DNA of 51,221 bases from UBA3206 sp963623875 (GTDB lineage: Bacteria; Bacillota_I; Bacilli_A; Acholeplasmatales; Anaeroplasmataceae), in NCBI GenBank assembly GCA_963623875.1, contig CAVFNL010000031.1, forward strand, positions 1 to 51,221, given 5' to 3'. Position numbers and translations under genes: made by a program. Below, one piece after another: positions 1-6,760 of the stretch (the stretch's first letter is position 1; every line of letters begins with the position of its first letter). The notes below the pieces were generated by a model that made no database searches, had not been told where the DNA came from, and saw nothing but the letters and a program-made list of their open reading frames with translations.

Positions 1-33
1 AATAGTGGTTCAAAAAAAGTTGACCAAACTGGT

Positions 34-210
34 TTATTTTATCTTGACACTTTCATCAACTAATGAATCAAAATAATCATCCTTACAAAATGCTACATTT
101 CCACTTCTTACTATAGCATTATCTTTATTACTTTTATTACATTAAGTTAACCATATAATACTTGTAGTAAGTAAAATCAAACTAAAAAATAATTTTATAA
201 TCTTTTTCAT
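34..210 (-). pseudogene. Broken lipoprotein gene with a stop codon just before the lipobox cysteine
   Basis: Read on the minus strand from the ATG at 210-208, this gives a typical lipoprotein signal peptide (MKKIIKLFFSLILLTTS then IIWLT). A TAA stop (144-142) follows, directly before a Cys codon (141-139). The same frame then stays open for a further 35 codons (C N K S N K D N, later a YFDSLVDE-like stretch) until the TAA at 36-34. The start has a good ribosome binding site (AGGAGAAG at about 214-221) and a good promoter at 289-317. A lipobox normally has Gly or Ala before the Cys; here that position is the stop. The simplest reading is a short lipoprotein gene broken by a nonsense change. 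Less likely, it is a leader peptide, or a sequence or assembly error. The function of the mature part is unknown. Confidence 0.5.
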
Positions 211-508
211 AATCTTCTCCTCTATTTTTAGGGCAGATTTGTGATTATGCACATTTATATTAACTATCTCAATCCACCCACGTTATTAATAATAGTAGCC
301 ATTTAAGTTCTAGTCAATAATTGTGCAAACGTTAAGTTTTTATCTAGTATTGTATAACAATATATTTAATTTGAATACATTCACATCAGCTGATCACTTA
401 AAGATTGTAACATAAAGATGGGCCTCAATATAAAAATTTTTCCACACTCTAATAAAGAAAATATTATTTCATTTGGCTATTCTTACTAATAATCAAACAA
501 AAGCAAGT
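211..508. other. Intergenic region with no gene seen
   Basis: Apart from the promoter at 289-317 and the ribosome binding site at 214-221, I see no gene here. A 10-base palindrome, atcagctgat, lies at 385-394 and has no evident role. I could not find a convincing terminator for the PAP2 gene that ends at 509. Confidence 0.5.
289..317 (-). promoter_or_regulatory. Sigma-A-type promoter for the broken lipoprotein gene
   Basis: On the minus strand the -35 box TTGACT (317-312) and the -10 box TATTAT (294-289) are separated by exactly 17 bases. The expected transcript would start near 282, about 70 bases before the lipoprotein ATG at 210. Confidence 0.6.
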
Positions 509-1222
509 TTATTCTTTTATATGCAAAAGCAATGCAACATACAATGCTAGTATTGTAAATCCGTATAATGCTCCTGCAATAATATCTGTTGCCCAGTGTA
601 CGCATGATAATAATCTTGCGCCTATAATTAGAATAGCAATTATCGCTATTACAATATTTAAAATTCTTGTAAAAAATTTATTTTTTAAAACAATACCTTT
701 TTTTACAAGTCTATTATTTAATATGATAGTAGTCCCACATAATACTATAGAAAATAATGTGTGCGATGATGGGAAAGATGCTTCTAAAGTTCCATCATCT
801 TCAAATACTGGTCTATAATTAATTATCTTTTTTTCAAAAATAAAGTAAACTATCCCCATCAATAAATATGCAATTAAAAGAAAATAAATACCCGCATCTA
901 CTTTTTTAAAAGATTTATTTTTTAATAAACTACCTAGTCCAACAAGTGCAAAGAACACAACAAAAAGAAATGGAATATATCCTACATATCTAGATATTTC
1001 ATATGCATAATCTCTAACTTTTAAATCTGCAAATGTTTCAAATACATCTTTATTAAATTTAGTAAATCCAATTGATGTATTATTAAGTCCTTCACTAGTT
1101 ACATCTATGTTTTTAACTGCATATGTAAAAGCTAACGTAATCACAAACATTATTAAAAATATAATACATAAAATATTTCTTCCCTTATGCTTATTTTGTA
1201 ATTTATTTGATTCAAAAGACAC
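509..1222 (-). CDS. PAP2-family membrane phosphatase
   Basis: An integral membrane phosphatase of the PAP2/phosphatidic acid phosphatase superfamily. Such enzymes remove phosphate from lipid phosphates (phosphatidic acid, phosphatidylglycerol phosphate or undecaprenyl pyrophosphate); the substrate cannot be read from the sequence. The motifs are in order: a Lys pair with R137-P138, PSSH at 151-154 (the PSGH-type motif) and R203-x5-H209-x3-D213 within SCVHWATD. These supply the phosphate-binding and catalytic His/Asp residues. There are about six hydrophobic segments, near residues 16-36, 82-100, 110-128, 155-170, 185-202 and 212-233. The start is GTG at 1222, with AGAGG about 10 bases upstream; an ATG at 1230 is out of frame. 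The length (237 residues) is normal for the family. Confidence 0.85.
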   Translation of the reverse strand: MSFESNKLQNKHKGRNILCIIFLIMFVITLAFTYAVKNIDVTSEGLNNTSIGFTKFNKDVFETFADLKVRDYAYEISRYVGYIPFLFVVFFALVGLGSLLKNKSFKKVDAGIYFLLIAYLLMGIVYFIFEKKIINYRPVFEDDGTLEASFPSSHTLFSIVLCGTTIILNNRLVKKGIVLKNKFFTRILNIVIAIIAILIIGARLLSCVHWATDIIAGALYGFTILALYVALLLHIKE

Positions 1223-1279
1223 AATATCATTCCTCTCTTTTCTTTTAAATGTTATTTGATTATCACTTTATTCTATTTT

Positions 1280-1300
1280 ACTATATATTTTTAATATAGT
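1280..1300. repeat. Small inverted repeat upstream of the PAP2 gene
   Basis: ACTATAT (1280-1286) and ATATAGT (1294-1300) form a perfect 7-base inverted repeat with a 7-base loop in the leader of the PAP2 gene. It may be an operator or a chance AT-rich hairpin. Confidence 0.3.
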
Positions 1301-1327
1301 ACATATAATTATACTTGTTTAATCTCA

Positions 1328-1363
1328 TAAAAAAACATATGACACAAAGTATATGCCATATGC
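1328..1363 (-). terminator. Possible terminator of the pyridoxamine kinase operon
   Basis: On the minus strand, just after the kinase stop codon, two CATATG arms can pair around a short interrupted stem and are followed by a run of seven Ts. The stem is weak, but the position fits. Confidence 0.45.
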
Positions 1364-1373
1364 TTAATTTTAA

Positions 1374-2174
1374 TTATTTTATTATATTTAACACATCTTC
1401 AAATTTAACACCATAATTATGTGTATTATCATCTATTGTTTTCTTTATCGAAGATACAATAAAATCTGTAGCATAATCAAGAGATTGTTCTAATGTGTAT
1501 CCATTTAGAATATAAGCAATAACAACGCTTGAGAATATATCACCTGTTCCATGATATGAGTTTTCTTGTTTTTCTTTTAAAACTTTACAAACATTAATTC
1601 CATCATAGCCTATAGCGCCTATTTTATTACCTTCTATAGCACCTGTAAGTATTACATTCTTAGCCCCTAATTTTTTTAAATCTTTTACTAATTTTTCTTC
1701 ATTATATTCTTCATAAGAATTATTTGTTAAATAACATGCTTCTGTAATATTTGGAAGAATATAATCCGCAACACTACATATTTTCTTCATTCCAGATATT
1801 ATATCTTCACCAAGTCCATAATACATAGCACCATTATCAGCCATAGCAGGATCTACAATAAACAATCCATCTTCTTTTAATAGTTTTTCTTTACATTCTA
1901 AAATATAATCAAACTGTCTTGCATCGCCAATGTATCCTGTATAAATACAATCGAATTTAATGCCTTCCCTAATCCAATGATTAATTATTTTAGGCATTTC
2001 AAGAGTTAAATCAAGAACTGTAAAATCTTTAAATCCTGCAGTATGTGTTGAAAGAATCGCTGAAGGTAGAATTGCTGTTTCAACACCATATGCACTAAGG
2101 ATTGGAAGCGCTACCGTAATAGAACATTGTCCATAACACGAAATATCTTGAATTGTTAATAATTTTTTACTCAT
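1374..2174 (-). CDS. Pyridoxamine/pyridoxal kinase (PdxK/PdxY-like)
   Basis: A ribokinase-superfamily enzyme that phosphorylates pyridoxal or pyridoxamine to supply PLP, acting in the cytoplasm. The N-terminus KKLLTIQDISCYGQCS is typical of pyridoxamine kinases, which bind substrate through an early Ser and a Gly-rich loop. DPAMADNG-x-x-Y lies mid-protein, and HGTGDIFSS near residue 210 carries the catalytic Asp of the ribokinase anion-hole motif. I place the start at the ATG at 2174: AGGTAGGG (2183-2190) sits 8 bases before it. A GTG at 2183 would overlap that ribosome binding site. The gene lies 40 bases downstream of the MATE gene with no terminator between, so the two are probably co-transcribed. 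The exact vitamer preference is not decidable here. Confidence 0.85.
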   Translation of the reverse strand: MSKKLLTIQDISCYGQCSITVALPILSAYGVETAILPSAILSTHTAGFKDFTVLDLTLEMPKIINHWIREGIKFDCIYTGYIGDARQFDYILECKEKLLKEDGLFIVDPAMADNGAMYYGLGEDIISGMKKICSVADYILPNITEACYLTNNSYEEYNEEKLVKDLKKLGAKNVILTGAIEGNKIGAIGYDGINVCKVLKEKQENSYHGTGDIFSSVVIAYILNGYTLEQSLDYATDFIVSSIKKTIDDNTHNYGVKFEDVLNIIK

Positions 2175-2214
2175 TTCAATCACCCTACCTTAAGGGTATC
2201 ATTAAAATTTAAAA

Positions 2215-3600
2215 TTAAATAGTCTCAGTTCGGATATTTTTTATGGTATCAGTTTCTTTTTTAGGTGCGAATGCCTTCTTATAAATATATATGAAATACG
2301 GTATTTCAAACAGACATATAAGTCCCCATGAAACAATATATACAATATATAATCCTACAATCGAATTCCATAAATATTTAAATATAGTATATACCCATAC
2401 AATTCTAAATATACAAGCTCCACAAATCATTGTGATTGTAGGGAACAATGTTTTACCAAGCCCTCTACATGCGGCTGTAGTATTGTCTAAAAATGCACTT
2501 GTACAATAACAGAAGCACATAAGTCTAAGTCTTCGAGCTCCTGCATTTATTACTTCTTCATCATTTGTAAATATTTTTAAGAATCCTTTATCAAATGTAA
2601 AAATTAAAAGTCCTAAAATTGCACCTATTCCAAAAGCATAAACCATACATATTAAATAACTTTTTAATACCCTATCTTTTTTATTTGCACCATAATTTTG
2701 GCTTACAAATGATGCACATGCTGTATAGAATGCATACATTGTTTCATATACTAATGTATCTGCGTTCATCGCAGCTGAATTACCTTCTACCATTATATGA
2801 TCAAATGTATTTACACCACTTTGTACAAATAAATTTCCTAGCGCAAATATTGCACATTGTAGACCTGAAGGAATTCCTATGAATAAAATATTTTTAGCAC
2901 TTTTTTTATCTAATCTTAATTCTTTAAATTTTAATCCATATTCGCCTTTAGATAATTTAAGAGAAGTAACAATTACTAGTGCTAAAACATATTGACTTAT
3001 AATACTTGCGAACGCAAGTCCTTTAACTCCTAAATGGAATACCGCAACAAATAATAGGTTTAAACTAATATTCATAGCACCTGAAATCATAATAAAAATT
3101 AAAGGTCTACGTGTATTTCCTACTGCGCTATATACTCCATTTCCATAATTATATATAGCAAGAGCAGGAAGTCCTATAAAATATATTCTTATATATAATA
3201 CTGCATCTTTAATAAGTTCATCCTTAGTTTTCATTGCTACAAGCACTGGTTTTGCAAGTACTAAACTTATAGCCATTATTACAAGTCCATATAGTAATGA
3301 AACTATTAAACCACTATGAACAGTTTTTCTAAGATTATTAATATCATTTGCACCTTTAAAGCGAGCCACAAGTACATTAATTCCAACTCCAATTCCCATT
3401 AAAAGTCCTGTAAAAAGACTTACAAGCATAGATGTAGATCCAACTGCACCAAGCGCAATTGATCCAGAAAATTTACCTGCGACTGCTATATCAGATAAAT
3501 TAAATAAAACCTGTAATAAATTTGAAAAAATAACAGGAATACTAAAAATTAATATATTTTTCCATAATGATCCATTAATTAATTTATCTTCATTTGTCAT
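2215..3600 (-). CDS. MATE-family multidrug/metabolite exporter
   Basis: A 12-helix cation-coupled efflux protein of the MATE family. The N-terminus, with LWKNILIFSIPVIFSNLLQV followed by FNLSDIAVAG, matches the usual first-helix pattern of NorM/DinF-type proteins. A second half begins near residue 235 with NILFIGIPSGLQ. The internal pseudo-repeat and the length (461 residues) fit the family. It exports drugs or metabolites across the plasma membrane; the substrate is unknown. The start ATG is preceded by AGGAGG (3608-3613). A perfect 10-base inverted repeat (3615-3638) between promoter and ribosome binding site suggests control by a repressor. The gene probably forms an operon with the downstream kinase gene. 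Confidence 0.92.
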   Translation of the reverse strand: MTNEDKLINGSLWKNILIFSIPVIFSNLLQVLFNLSDIAVAGKFSGSIALGAVGSTSMLVSLFTGLLMGIGVGINVLVARFKGANDINNLRKTVHSGLIVSLLYGLVIMAISLVLAKPVLVAMKTKDELIKDAVLYIRIYFIGLPALAIYNYGNGVYSAVGNTRRPLIFIMISGAMNISLNLLFVAVFHLGVKGLAFASIISQYVLALVIVTSLKLSKGEYGLKFKELRLDKKSAKNILFIGIPSGLQCAIFALGNLFVQSGVNTFDHIMVEGNSAAMNADTLVYETMYAFYTACASFVSQNYGANKKDRVLKSYLICMVYAFGIGAILGLLIFTFDKGFLKIFTNDEEVINAGARRLRLMCFCYCTSAFLDNTTAACRGLGKTLFPTITMICGACIFRIVWVYTIFKYLWNSIVGLYIVYIVSWGLICLFEIPYFIYIYKKAFAPKKETDTIKNIRTETI

Positions 3601-3614
3601 TATAAAAACCTCCT

Positions 3615-3638
3615 AATTTATACACCTTTGTATAAATT
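3615..3638. promoter_or_regulatory. Palindromic operator candidate in front of the MATE gene
   Basis: AATTTATACA (3615-3624) and TGTATAAATT (3629-3638) are perfect 10-base inverted arms around CCTT. The repeat lies between the -10 box (3651-3656) and the ribosome binding site, where a MarR- or TetR-type repressor could block transcription. As RNA it would form a hairpin next to the AGGAGG site. Confidence 0.6.
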
Positions 3639-3650
3639 CATACCATATAA

Positions 3651-3678
3651 ATTTTAATACTTTAAATTTTAAATTCAA
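3651..3678 (-). promoter_or_regulatory. Promoter of the MATE-kinase operon
   Basis: On the minus strand, -35 TTGAAT (3678-3673) and -10 TAAAAT (3656-3651) are separated by 16 bases. It lies between the terminator of the ABC gene and the palindromic operator. Confidence 0.5.
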
Positions 3679-3696
3679 GCAAAATATTTTAAAACA

Positions 3697-3734
3697 CAAA
3701 AAATATGCAGGAGATGTTTTTTCGCATCTCCTAC
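3697..3734 (-). terminator. Rho-independent terminator of the ABC operon
   Basis: On the minus strand the arms GTAGGAGATG (3734-3725) and CATCTCCTGC (3716-3707) pair with one G-U, around a loop of eight bases, followed by a T-rich tract (ATATTTTTTG). It lies directly after the ABC gene stop at 3739. Confidence 0.85.
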
Positions 3735-3738
3735 ATAA

Positions 3739-5835
3739 TTATTTATTATATATAAGTTCAATAATACTTCTTTTCTTAATTTTATGTAACAACGCAAAAT
3801 AAATAAGCCCCAAAATTATAACAAATGTTAATATCAAAGACATACAAGCATTAAATTCATAATAAAGGCATGAAACTTTAGTTATACCATTTGAAATAAT
3901 CAATTTATTTATTAAATATATTATAAGTATTTCCGTTACTAAAGACATTAAAATAGATATTATAAAACTAATTAAAAAAGTATTAAAATATATGTTTGTA
4001 ACTTTTCGCCTTTTAACTCCATATGTTGCAAAAATACCTATTGTTTTCTTTTCATGTTCAAATATATTGTTTAAAAAGTTTACTACTACAACTATAATTA
4101 TTAAAAGAAGAACTGCTCCTACACCAAGTTCAATATAGTTAAGTGGTTTAAGCCATGAAAGACCACTATCTATTTCATCTGTAAGATAACTATTATCTAA
4201 GAAGCCATCATTTATTAATTTTTTAGCTGTATTTTTAGAATATTTTTCAAAAGATAAACCATTAGGTAAATATCTATGTTGTGAAGTAGAAAATTTTTGC
4301 ATAATGTTGTTATAGTTGTTCTCAGACAATTCAATTTTCCTAACGCGTCCTTCTATGCCTACAATTTTAAAAGTATAGCTTTCCTTTATATATAATTTAT
4401 TAACTTCATCTAGTACATTAACAAAATCAATATTTATATTCTTCCCAACTAAATTTTCTATCGTATTAAAATACATTTGAGCAAAATATGTTGATATAAT
4501 AATTTCATCATCTTTTAAAGTAGTTTCTTTACCAATAATTCCACCTAATTCATCAAGTTTATCATTAAGTAAAAAATCATATTCAAATTCATTAAATTTA
4601 TCATAACTAGAATATAATTTTTTAAATAAAGTATTTTTTGTCATATAGCATCCAGCATAGACCATTTCTAATTCTTCTTTGGCTTTAGTAATATTTGTTT
4701 TAAAAATACCTACAATTGTGCATTCGCCGATTTTTGTTCCACATACTTTACTTAAATCAGTATTTATTTGTTTAGCCATATAATCAGAAATAATAATTTC
4801 ATCATCTTTTAGCTCCTGTTTGCCATAAATCAATTTTATACCTACATGATTTGTGACATATACTCTTTTAAACTTATAATCGCCAAAATTTACATAAAAA
4901 TTATGATTATAAAATGGATAACAATTATATTTAGAGCAATATGTTTCAAGTTCAGAATCAGATAAAACCCTATATCCATATCCACCTTTTTTTGATACAT
5001 CTAGAGATATTCCTTCATTTTTGTATACATTATAAATAACATGTGAATTTTGTTTAAAAAGCCCATTAAGCGAAGAAATCAATAATAAAAACGAAAAAAA
5101 TAATACTACTGACATTAATACATATTTTATAAGATTCTTTTTGATAAAAGCTTTTGAAATAAGGTGTGTATTTTCCAAATTCAAATTAAAATCTTCTACT
5201 TCTATTTTTTCATCTTCACCATTTATTTCTATATTATTAGAAACTATTTCTCCTTTAGAAAGTTCTATTTGATAATCTGTATTCGAAAATAAATCCACAT
5301 CATGACTTACAACTATTACAAGTCTTTCATTTGATATTTGTTTTAGCATCTCATTAACTAATAAAGCATTATCATCATCTAATGAACTTGTTACTTCATC
5401 ACATAAAAGTACTGGTTTATTTAACAATAAAGCTCTTATTATCGCTAAACGTTGTTTTTCTCCTCCAGAAATTTCATTTGGATATTTATTTAAAGTTTTT
5501 GTTAAATCATATTTTTCAACTAACACTTTATAATCATTTTCATTTTTTGTAAAAACTTTTAAATTATTTTCTATATTTAGATAATCAATCAAATTAAAAT
5601 CTTGAAATACAAATGTTGAATAACTATCATTAGAATAATTTGTAATAATATTTCCACTTGTAGGATTATCTATTTTAGATATCAAGTTTAAAAGTGTAGT
5701 TTTTCCACTACCACTTTTACCCTTTACTAAAATAAATCCTTTATTTGGTAACACTAAATTTATATTATTTAATGATCTACATTCATTATTATTCCCCAAA
5801 TTATAAATTTTTGATACATTCGTTAATTTTATCAT
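3739..5835 (-). CDS. Fused ABC transporter: LolD/MacB-type ATPase plus FtsX-like permease
   Basis: One chain carries an N-terminal ABC ATPase (residues 1-200) and a C-terminal permease. ATPase motifs: Walker A G39-KSGSGKT46, a Q-loop near residue 78, signature ISGGE at 122-126, Walker B LLCDE with catalytic Glu147, and switch His178. The permease has one helix near 236-257, a large extracellular domain (about 260-550), then three helices in the last 140 residues. That is the FtsX/MacB fold, used for mechanotransmission rather than classic transport channels. The gene follows the secreted-protein gene by 9 bases, with ribosome binding site AAGGAT, so the pair forms an operon. The transporter may export or act on that protein, or answer a peptide signal. 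Fused ATPase-FtsX chains of this size are common in Bacilli and Mollicutes, usually without known substrate. Confidence 0.85.
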   Translation of the reverse strand: MIKLTNVSKIYNLGNNNECRSLNNINLVLPNKGFILVKGKSGSGKTTLLNLISKIDNPTSGNIITNYSNDSYSTFVFQDFNLIDYLNIENNLKVFTKNENDYKVLVEKYDLTKTLNKYPNEISGGEKQRLAIIRALLLNKPVLLCDEVTSSLDDDNALLVNEMLKQISNERLVIVVSHDVDLFSNTDYQIELSKGEIVSNNIEINGEDEKIEVEDFNLNLENTHLISKAFIKKNLIKYVLMSVVLFFSFLLLISSLNGLFKQNSHVIYNVYKNEGISLDVSKKGGYGYRVLSDSELETYCSKYNCYPFYNHNFYVNFGDYKFKRVYVTNHVGIKLIYGKQELKDDEIIISDYMAKQINTDLSKVCGTKIGECTIVGIFKTNITKAKEELEMVYAGCYMTKNTLFKKLYSSYDKFNEFEYDFLLNDKLDELGGIIGKETTLKDDEIIISTYFAQMYFNTIENLVGKNINIDFVNVLDEVNKLYIKESYTFKIVGIEGRVRKIELSENNYNNIMQKFSTSQHRYLPNGLSFEKYSKNTAKKLINDGFLDNSYLTDEIDSGLSWLKPLNYIELGVGAVLLLIIIVVVVNFLNNIFEHEKKTIGIFATYGVKRRKVTNIYFNTFLISFIISILMSLVTEILIIYLINKLIISNGITKVSCLYYEFNACMSLILTFVIILGLIYFALLHKIKKRSIIELIYNK

Positions 5836-5844
5836 TTTATATCC

Positions 5845-6654
5845 TTATGCTTGTACTATACCATTTTTAAAATTAAAATTTATTGTTCCACTTTTAGTCG
5901 AATTACTTTTCGGCCATTTAGCATCCTTAAAAATTGTTCCTGTAGATGATATTAAAAATTCATATTCAGTATTAAAATCATAATTTGAAATTTCATAAAT
6001 AACGTATAGTCTTTTAGTAACAAGTCCAATATTAGGTGATATCATTTTCCCATCTTTCCATTGAGTAAAATGATAATTAAAAATTAATTTGTAAGATTCG
6101 TTTAATTCACTACTCTCAATTAAATTTACTGTTGAATATGATTGCGATGATGTTAACGTAAAAGATCCACCTATTTTACCATTAACTTCAGAGTTTCCAA
6201 CACCTATTTCTCCGCTTCCGCCAATTGTTTTAGAAACTGTTGACACTGCGTCTTCACTAGATGTTGTATGATTAACAATACGAAAATTATTTTTCGTATA
6301 AAATTCAGTTTCTAATGTTAAATCTTTATTTCTAAAGAATTTATCTTTACCAACTTTCCCACTAGATTCTATTGAGGTTTCAATAAAGTATATTGTATAC
6401 ATTGTGCTTTCATTTTTAGTTACAAATAAATATTCATATGCGCCAACCCACAATGAAACTTTTCCATACAAATAACTTTTAGTCTCAATTTTTTCATTTT
6501 CTACACTTTTTTCCGATTTATAATCAAGATTTTTAACATCAAAACCTTTTGTAATAGCAGTCCCTTCGCCTGCAAATACTTCTATATTAATATAAGCAAT
6601 TGATACAAACAATACAATAAAAAGCGTCATCAAACATAATTTAATCTTTTTCAT
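5845..6654 (-). CDS. Secreted beta-rich protein of unknown function
   Basis: I do not recognise this protein. It has a clear Sec signal peptide (MKKIKLCLMTLF... ending near VFAGEG), no lipobox Cys and no membrane anchor, so it is probably released. The mature part is rich in Ser, Thr, Lys and aromatic residues in alternating patterns that suggest beta strands. A central Gly/Ser/Thr segment (about 140-175: SKTIGGSGEIGVG, then NGKIGGSFTLTSSQSYS) resembles the insertion loop of aerolysin-type pore formers. That resemblance is by eye only. I place the start at the ATG at 6654, with GGGG (6664-6661) upstream; two in-frame ATGs at 6666 and 6660 lack a ribosome binding site. It is the first gene of an operon with the ABC/FtsX gene. 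Confidence 0.6.
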   Translation of the reverse strand: MKKIKLCLMTLFIVLFVSIAYINIEVFAGEGTAITKGFDVKNLDYKSEKSVENEKIETKSYLYGKVSLWVGAYEYLFVTKNESTMYTIYFIETSIESSGKVGKDKFFRNKDLTLETEFYTKNNFRIVNHTTSSEDAVSTVSKTIGGSGEIGVGNSEVNGKIGGSFTLTSSQSYSTVNLIESSELNESYKLIFNYHFTQWKDGKMISPNIGLVTKRLYVIYEISNYDFNTEYEFLISSTGTIFKDAKWPKSNSTKSGTINFNFKNGIVQA

Positions 6655-6684
6655 AAGCATCCCCATCTAGTCAAACATATCATT

Positions 6685-6713
6685 ATTATATTACAAACAA
6701 TTTATTTTTACAA
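6685..6713 (-). promoter_or_regulatory. Promoter of the secreted-protein/ABC operon
   Basis: On the minus strand, -35 TTGTAA (6713-6708) and -10 TATAAT (6690-6685) are separated by 17 bases. It lies just after the terminator of the secretion operon, which shows that the two operons are transcribed separately. Confidence 0.75.
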
Positions 6714-6718
6714 TAGCG

Positions 6719-6747
6719 CAAAAAAGATAGCAGTTGCCTGCTATCTT
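6719..6747 (-). terminator. Terminator at the end of the type IV secretion-like operon
   Basis: Perfect 10-base arms AAGATAGCAG / CTGCTATCTT (6724-6733 and 6738-6747) enclose a TTGC loop and are followed on the minus strand by a run of Ts. It sits 14 bases after the VirB4 stop codon. Confidence 0.92.
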
Positions 6748-6760
6748 AATAGATTAAAAT

